Below are positions 6,227-8,986 of a DNA stretch of 8,986 nucleotides, in pieces. Source of the stretch: Legionella sp. (lineage in GTDB: Bacteria > Pseudomonadota > Gammaproteobacteria > Legionellales > Legionellaceae); NCBI GenBank assembly GCA_003507515.1, contig DNVL01000250.1, positions 1,528-10,513 on the forward strand, given 5' to 3'. Within the stretch, counting starts at the first letter, position 1, and every line of letters starts with the position of its first letter. Both the position numbers and the translations under genes were made by a program. Below the pieces are notes generated by a model, which saw only the letters and a program-made list of their open reading frames with translations, ran no database searches and was not told where the DNA came from.

Positions 6227-6913
6227 CTACCCTATGCGCGCCAAACCAATCCCTACTTCGTAGAGCAGGCATAAGGGAAGTGCGAGCATGATTTGTGATA
6301 GCACATCCGGTGGGGTCAGGATCATGCCAAGTGTAAAGGCCAAGACGTATATATAAGGCCGTATGCTGTTGAGCGTCCTGATATCAACGCACTTGACGTG
6401 TACTGACAGCATGCACAACAACGGCACCTGAAAGCAAAGGCCAAACGTCAGTAGCATGCGCGTGATGAAATCAATGGCATACCCCATGTCAGGCATTAAG
6501 CGCACGCCCGTAGGGACAGCATGTGCAAAAAAAGCAAACATGCAGGGTAGAACCCAGTAAAAACAAAATAAAAGGCCTAAGAAAAAGAGCACAAGGCTTA
6601 CGACAATGGTTGTGCGTAAGCGTTTGCGTTCTTTTCGATACAGCCCAGGGGCGGCAAATTGCCAGGCATGCCATAACGCATAAGGGGTGGTGCTGAGCAG
6701 GGCGACATCAGCCGCCAACTGGATAGGCGTCAGCAGAGCGGTTGTGATGTGCGTGGCAATGAGCGTGTCGCCTGTGGGCAGCACTTGCAGTAAGGGGCGT
6801 ATCAATGCCTGGAATAACGATTCTGAGATACAAAAGAAGGCCATAAATAACACCGCGAATAGCCCAAAAATAAGCAGTAAACGATGACGACATTCGAGCA
6901 AGTGAGGCAACAT
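6227..6913 (-). CDS. tatC: Sec-independent protein translocase subunit TatC
   Basis: This 228-residue inner-membrane protein aligns along its length with E. coli TatC (258 residues) and has six hydrophobic segments. The twin-arginine signal-peptide receptor site is present: HLLECRHRL at residues 4-12, with Glu7 and Arg9 matching E. coli Glu15 and Arg17, and the cytoplasmic loop APGLYRKERKRL (88-99), with Glu95 matching Glu103. Later signatures VLP (121-123), RPYIYVLAF (185-193) and TPPDVLSQIMLALP (200-213) are typical. TatC recognises RR signal peptides of folded proteins and works with TatA/TatB, neither of which is next to it here. Oddities are a short N-terminus, no charged C-terminal tail, and Gln162 in FQVP where E. 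coli has Glu170 (FEVP). It starts at 6913 with GGGAATGG upstream. Confidence 0.95.
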   Translation of the reverse strand: MLPHLLECRHRLLLIFGLFAVLFMAFFCISESLFQALIRPLLQVLPTGDTLIATHITTALLTPIQLAADVALLSTTPYALWHAWQFAAPGLYRKERKRLRTTIVVSLVLFFLGLLFCFYWVLPCMFAFFAHAVPTGVRLMPDMGYAIDFITRMLLTFGLCFQVPLLCMLSVHVKCVDIRTLNSIRPYIYVLAFTLGMILTPPDVLSQIMLALPLCLLYEVGIGLARIG

Positions 6914-6946
6914 GTATCCATTCCCAAATTATTATTGCTCATAAAT

Positions 6947-6976
6947 TTACCACATAATGGATAAGCAAGCTATACT
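6947..6976 (+). promoter_or_regulatory. Predicted promoter reading into the small His-rich gene
   Basis: TTACCA (6947-6952) and TATACT (6971-6976) are 18 bp apart, each 4-5 of 6 to the consensus. Transcription would start near 6983, giving a leader of about 73 nt before the ATG at 7056. It lies in the divergent gap between tatC and that gene. Confidence 0.4.
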
Positions 6977-7055
6977 TTCATTGGGATTTGTTAAAACAAG
7001 TGACGGTGGTGTTAGGCAACCGTCTCGTCTTTCAACTCAGCAAGGATGAATCACC

Positions 7056-7301
7056 ATGTCAGAAAAACAACAACGTACCGGGGAACATACCCGCGAACTC
7101 ATGCATCATCGCTACGATGATGGTTTGCATCATAAACACGATAAATGCCATCTTTCTTACCGGGAGCATTGGCGATCACACCCGACCCAAAAAACAGATG
7201 GTCTTGACCGGGATCAAGGGATCAATGCGTCCACAGGTGAGTCTCGTAAAAGAAATTTACAAAAACTTCGGAAACGATTTGATAAAGGTCGTTTCCACTG
7301 A
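7056..7301 (+). CDS. Small His-rich basic protein of unknown function
   Basis: This 81-residue protein is very hydrophilic, with no signal peptide or membrane segment. Ten residues are His, nine of them within the first 42, and the C-terminus is strongly basic (RKRNLQKLRKRFDKGR, 64-79), probably a charged helix that could bind nucleic acid. The segment HHRYDD is echoed eight residues later as HHKHDK. A ribosome binding site AAGGA (7042-7046) is 9 nt before the ATG. A second frame (6988-7311) is also open here, but it begins at TTG and its product looks like random hydrophobic sequence. I do not recognise the family; metal or nucleic-acid binding is only suggested by composition. Confidence 0.5.
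   Translation: MSEKQQRTGEHTRELMHHRYDDGLHHKHDKCHLSYREHWRSHPTQKTDGLDRDQGINASTGESRKRNLQKLRKRFDKGRFH
7103..7144 (+). repeat. In-frame imperfect duplication inside the His-rich gene
   Basis: GCATCATCGCTACGATGA (7103-7120) and GCATCATAAACACGATAA (7127-7144) match at 13 of 18 positions with a 24-bp period. The period is exactly eight codons, so the repeat preserves the HH[RK]xD pattern in the 7056 reading frame. Confidence 0.45.
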
Positions 7302-7306
7302 TAGGA

Positions 7307-7395
7307 TATAATTATCTGAATCAGGTTAACCACTTCCTGATTCTCGGTAAGGAACGATATGAGCGGGCCGGTGGTATTGAGGCCCGCCTTATATT
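7307..7395 (+). ncRNA. Candidate small RNA (about 75 nt) with 5' hairpin and terminator-like 3' hairpin
   Basis: A perfect TATAAT (7307-7312) lies just after the His-rich gene. Transcription from it would begin near 7318-7319, exactly where a perfect 8-bp hairpin begins: GAATCAGG (7318-7325) pairs with CCTGATTC (7336-7343), and the stem-loop junction contains the palindrome GGTTAACC. A 19-nt single-stranded linker follows, then the GC-rich hairpin described below. The weak points are the absence of a good -35 box and a poor U-tract. The two hairpins could instead belong to the 3' untranslated region of the His-rich gene. Confidence 0.3.
7363..7395 (+). terminator. Terminator-like GC-rich hairpin between convergent genes
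   Basis: GCGGGCC (7363-7369) and GGCCCGC (7381-7387) form a perfect 7-bp stem with an 11-nt loop, followed by CTTATATT and, further on, TTTTTT (7401-7406). It stands between the rightward small gene and the leftward BON lipoprotein gene, where it could stop both transcripts, although the U-rich tail is weak on both strands. Confidence 0.5.
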
Positions 7396-7988
7396 GATGG
7401 ATTTTTTGTGTCTTGCATGACCGGTTTATCGCTCAAATGGTAATATTTAAATAATTTAACGACCCTCAACACACTGCGACATTTGCGCGCGAAGTGGATG
7501 ACTTTTTCTGCTTGAGATGGCACTACATCCCCCATTAAATAGACTATCTGTGCGTACGTTAACACTTTGAACTTGTGGGGATCAATGTCTGCGTCCGCAA
7601 AAATTTGACTTCGTATTTTGGCGGTAATCCAGCTGTCAAGCACCGGATCTTCTGCTGTGTGATTCACTGCTAGTTGATTAAATAACCGGCGCTTGCCGGG
7701 CACGTTTTTGATGCGTGTATACGCTTCTTGACGAAGTGTTTCGGTTGGCACCCGGCCTACGAGCAAAATATCGCGATTTAGCACCGCCAACTCAATGGAG
7801 CAGTCATCTCGTTTGAACACTCGGTCATGGTAGAGTGCGCGATTTGCATCGGCATTGAGTTTAAAATCATCTATTTTTATATAGACGTTATGGCGGTCAT
7901 ATACTAGGTTTGCCCCAGTCCATAGATCACTGATGCAGCCTGATAAGCACAGGCTGCATAACAGGATGGATAATGGGAGGCATCGCAT
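7389..7988 (-). CDS. Tandem-BON-domain outer-membrane lipoprotein, DolP paralogue
   Basis: This 199-residue protein has a lipoprotein signal with lipobox LSGC, so Cys18 should be lipidated; the next residue is Ile rather than Asp, which favours the outer membrane. Two BON domains follow, about 47-112 (ILLVGRVPTETLRQEAY) and 116-182 (DSWITAKIRSQIF, then VYLMGDV and VLRVVKLFKYY). The second matches the DolP pattern well; the first is more degenerate and carries Cys63. A polar tail of about 17 residues extends beyond the last domain. BON domains bind phospholipid membranes. It is the last gene of the diaA-dolP operon: its ATG is 1 bp after the dolP stop (TGA-g-ATG) and no strong ribosome binding site is visible, so translational coupling is likely. 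E. coli has no such extra gene directly after dolP. The exact function is unknown. Confidence 0.85.
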   Translation of the reverse strand: MRCLPLSILLCSLCLSGCISDLWTGANLVYDRHNVYIKIDDFKLNADANRALYHDRVFKRDDCSIELAVLNRDILLVGRVPTETLRQEAYTRIKNVPGKRRLFNQLAVNHTAEDPVLDSWITAKIRSQIFADADIDPHKFKVLTYAQIVYLMGDVVPSQAEKVIHFARKCRSVLRVVKLFKYYHLSDKPVMQDTKNPSI

Positions 7989-7989
7989 C

Positions 7990-8553
7990 TCAACGAATAT
8001 ACTGGAAAATTTTTACAACTTTACGCACACCCTTGACTTTTCGAGCCACCTGCACGGCTAAATCCGCTTGTTCAGGCGTCATGATGCCCATCAAGTAAAC
8101 GATACTGTTTTCTGTGATCACACGGATGGAGCCCGATTCCAGTCCTTTTTGAGCCAGCATCTTCGTCCGCACTTGGCTGGTTTCCCACGTATCTTGGCTT
8201 TGCTGTGACAAAGACAGCGGATAATCAACGGTAATTTCGTTGTAAACACGACGGACGTTCGGTGTTTGCTTCGCTTGTTCTTCAGCAACCGCGCGTAGCG
8301 ATGCAACGGGTGTTTGACCTGCCAACAAGACCACTTCATTAAAACTACTGACGACAATATGTGAATCACGGAAACGTGGATCAGGAACGATGGCGGTGTG
8401 AATGCGATGAAATATGCGCGCGTCTTTTTCAACCATTGAGAGCGTGCGTTTATCATAGACCACAAGACTGCTGGCCGCTCCAGCAACGACGGCGACCACG
8501 CAACCGGTTAGGTTTGCGCTCAGTAGCAGAAAAACCAACGTTTTCATCTTCAT
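7990..8553 (-). CDS. dolP: Outer-membrane lipoprotein DolP (YraP), two BON domains
   Basis: This protein has 187 residues, against 191 in E. coli DolP. The signal peptide ends in the lipobox LTGC with Cys18 as lipidation site, followed by CVVAVVAGAASS, very like E. coli CVAAAVVGTAA. BON domain 1 is about 45-110 (VVLLAGQTP, RRVYNEI) and BON domain 2 about 122-187 (DTWETSQVRTKML, VITENSIVYLMGIMT, GVRKVVKIFQYI). In E. coli DolP sits on the inner face of the outer membrane, binds anionic phospholipids, and supports the BAM complex and envelope integrity. The gene begins 2 bp after the diaA stop, as in the E. coli diaA-dolP order. Its own start ATG is repeated two codons later (MKMK), and GGGG lies 7 nt upstream of the first. 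Confidence 0.93.
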   Translation of the reverse strand: MKMKTLVFLLLSANLTGCVVAVVAGAASSLVVYDKRTLSMVEKDARIFHRIHTAIVPDPRFRDSHIVVSSFNEVVLLAGQTPVASLRAVAEEQAKQTPNVRRVYNEITVDYPLSLSQQSQDTWETSQVRTKMLAQKGLESGSIRVITENSIVYLMGIMTPEQADLAVQVARKVKGVRKVVKIFQYIR

Positions 8554-8555
8554 GT

Positions 8556-8986
8556 TTACCCCAACATTTGTCCAAACAAGGACTGATCAATCAAATCGCA
8601 AAAGCAATGCAAAATGAACAAGTGCGTTTCACGTATACGTGCGGCGGTATCGCCTGGAACGCGAAGCTCAATGTCTTCCGGTCCTAGGTGGTTGGCGAGC
8701 ACGCCACCGTCTCGTCCACTGAGTGCGATGGTATCGATCCCTTTCTCATTGGCGGCATTCACAGCCGCTAATATACTATTTGAATTGCCTGTGGTGGACA
8801 AGGCCAGCAGGACATCGTTTTCATGCCCGAGCGCTTGAATTTGTCGGGCAAACACTTGGTCATAATGCCCTTCATTGGCAATGGCGGTGAGCGCGGACAG
8901 GTCATTGGTTAACGCGATGACGGGCAAAGGGGGGCGTTCAACCTCAAAGTGATTGAGCATGGCGGCAGAAAAATGCAAGCAATTGG
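8556..8986 (-). CDS. diaA: DnaA initiator-associating protein DiaA (SIS domain), 5' end outside window
   Basis: About 143 C-terminal residues are visible, and the frame stays open to the right edge (NCLHFSAAM continues upstream of the TTG at 8976-8978, which is an internal Leu codon). The SIS domain shows the phosphosugar-binding STTGNSNSI loop and the segments LTAIAN, QALGHENDVLLALS and GPEDIELRVP, which match E. coli DiaA closely (LTAIAN, RALGHAGDVLLAIS, GPQDVEIRIP). Unlike GmhA sedoheptulose-7-phosphate isomerase, the Glu after HF is replaced by Ala and the catalytic Gln near the end by Arg (RIRETH), so isomerase activity is unlikely. DiaA is a tetramer that helps several DnaA molecules assemble on oriC. 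The dolP gene next to it supports the identification. Confidence 0.9.
   Translation of the reverse strand, partial: NCLHFSAAMLNHFEVERPPLPVIALTNDLSALTAIANEGHYDQVFARQIQALGHENDVLLALSTTGNSNSILAAVNAANEKGIDTIALSGRDGGVLANHLGPEDIELRVPGDTAARIRETHLFILHCFCDLIDQSLFGQMLG

Noticed and set aside
6988..7311. Alternative 107-residue frame overlapping the His-rich gene
   Set aside because: It starts at TTG with a poor ribosome binding site, and its product has no recognisable features. The 7056 frame has an ATG, AAGGA and an in-frame duplication. Some doubt remains.
8556..8978. SIS protein as GmhA phosphoheptose isomerase starting at TTG 8978
   Set aside because: Conserved sequence continues beyond the TTG to the window edge. 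The Glu and Gln of the GmhA active site are replaced by Ala and Arg, and the neighbour is dolP, so DiaA fits better.
1..8986. CRISPR array, tRNA, transposase, integrase or prophage genes
   Set aside because: No regularly spaced repeats, cloverleaf sequences or related protein motifs were seen on either strand.

Overview
This window looks like part of a gammaproteobacterial chromosome of moderate GC content. The best evidence is the pair diaA-dolP at the right end, which is adjacent and in the same order in Escherichia coli. An Hfq with the Sm2 signature [14 protein letters not shown] and a TatC close to the enterobacterial type agree with this. A host in or near the Legionellales is possible but is only a guess. 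No rRNA, tRNA, CRISPR array, insertion sequence or integrase was found by eye.

Left part (1-4624): accessory genes. The 3' part of an asparagine-synthase-related gene enters from the left edge and is followed after 25 bp by a Sec-exported orphan protein, probably in the same operon. Facing them on the minus strand are two stand-alone accessory genes: a class II Fic protein (putative AMP-transferase) with a C-terminal winged helix, then an AAA ATPase with a DUF4143 C-terminus. Each of these two has its own predicted promoter buried in an elaborate palindromic element, as expected for autoregulation.

Middle part (4837-6913): a ferritin-like diiron protein and a short, unusual Hfq-family protein run rightwards. 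They converge with a tatC-tlpA pair on the minus strand. The hfq and tlpA coding regions overlap by 26 bp at their 3' ends. The Hfq has lost most of the arginine rim patch and several proximal-face residues, and it is not in the usual miaA-hfq-hflX context, so it may be a second, specialised Hfq.

Right part (7056-8986): a small His-rich basic protein of unknown function is followed by a compact region with a perfect TATAAT, a perfect 8-bp hairpin and a GC-rich terminator-like hairpin, which together could make a small RNA of about 75 nt. Beyond it, on the minus strand, lies the tight operon diaA (5' end outside the window), dolP and a second BON-domain lipoprotein, with 1-2 bp gaps. This operon links replication-initiation control (DiaA) with outer-membrane maintenance (DolP).

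The observations most worth a second look are the divergent Hfq, the Fic and ATPase operator elements, the candidate small RNA, and the asparagine-synthase-like/secreted-protein pair.
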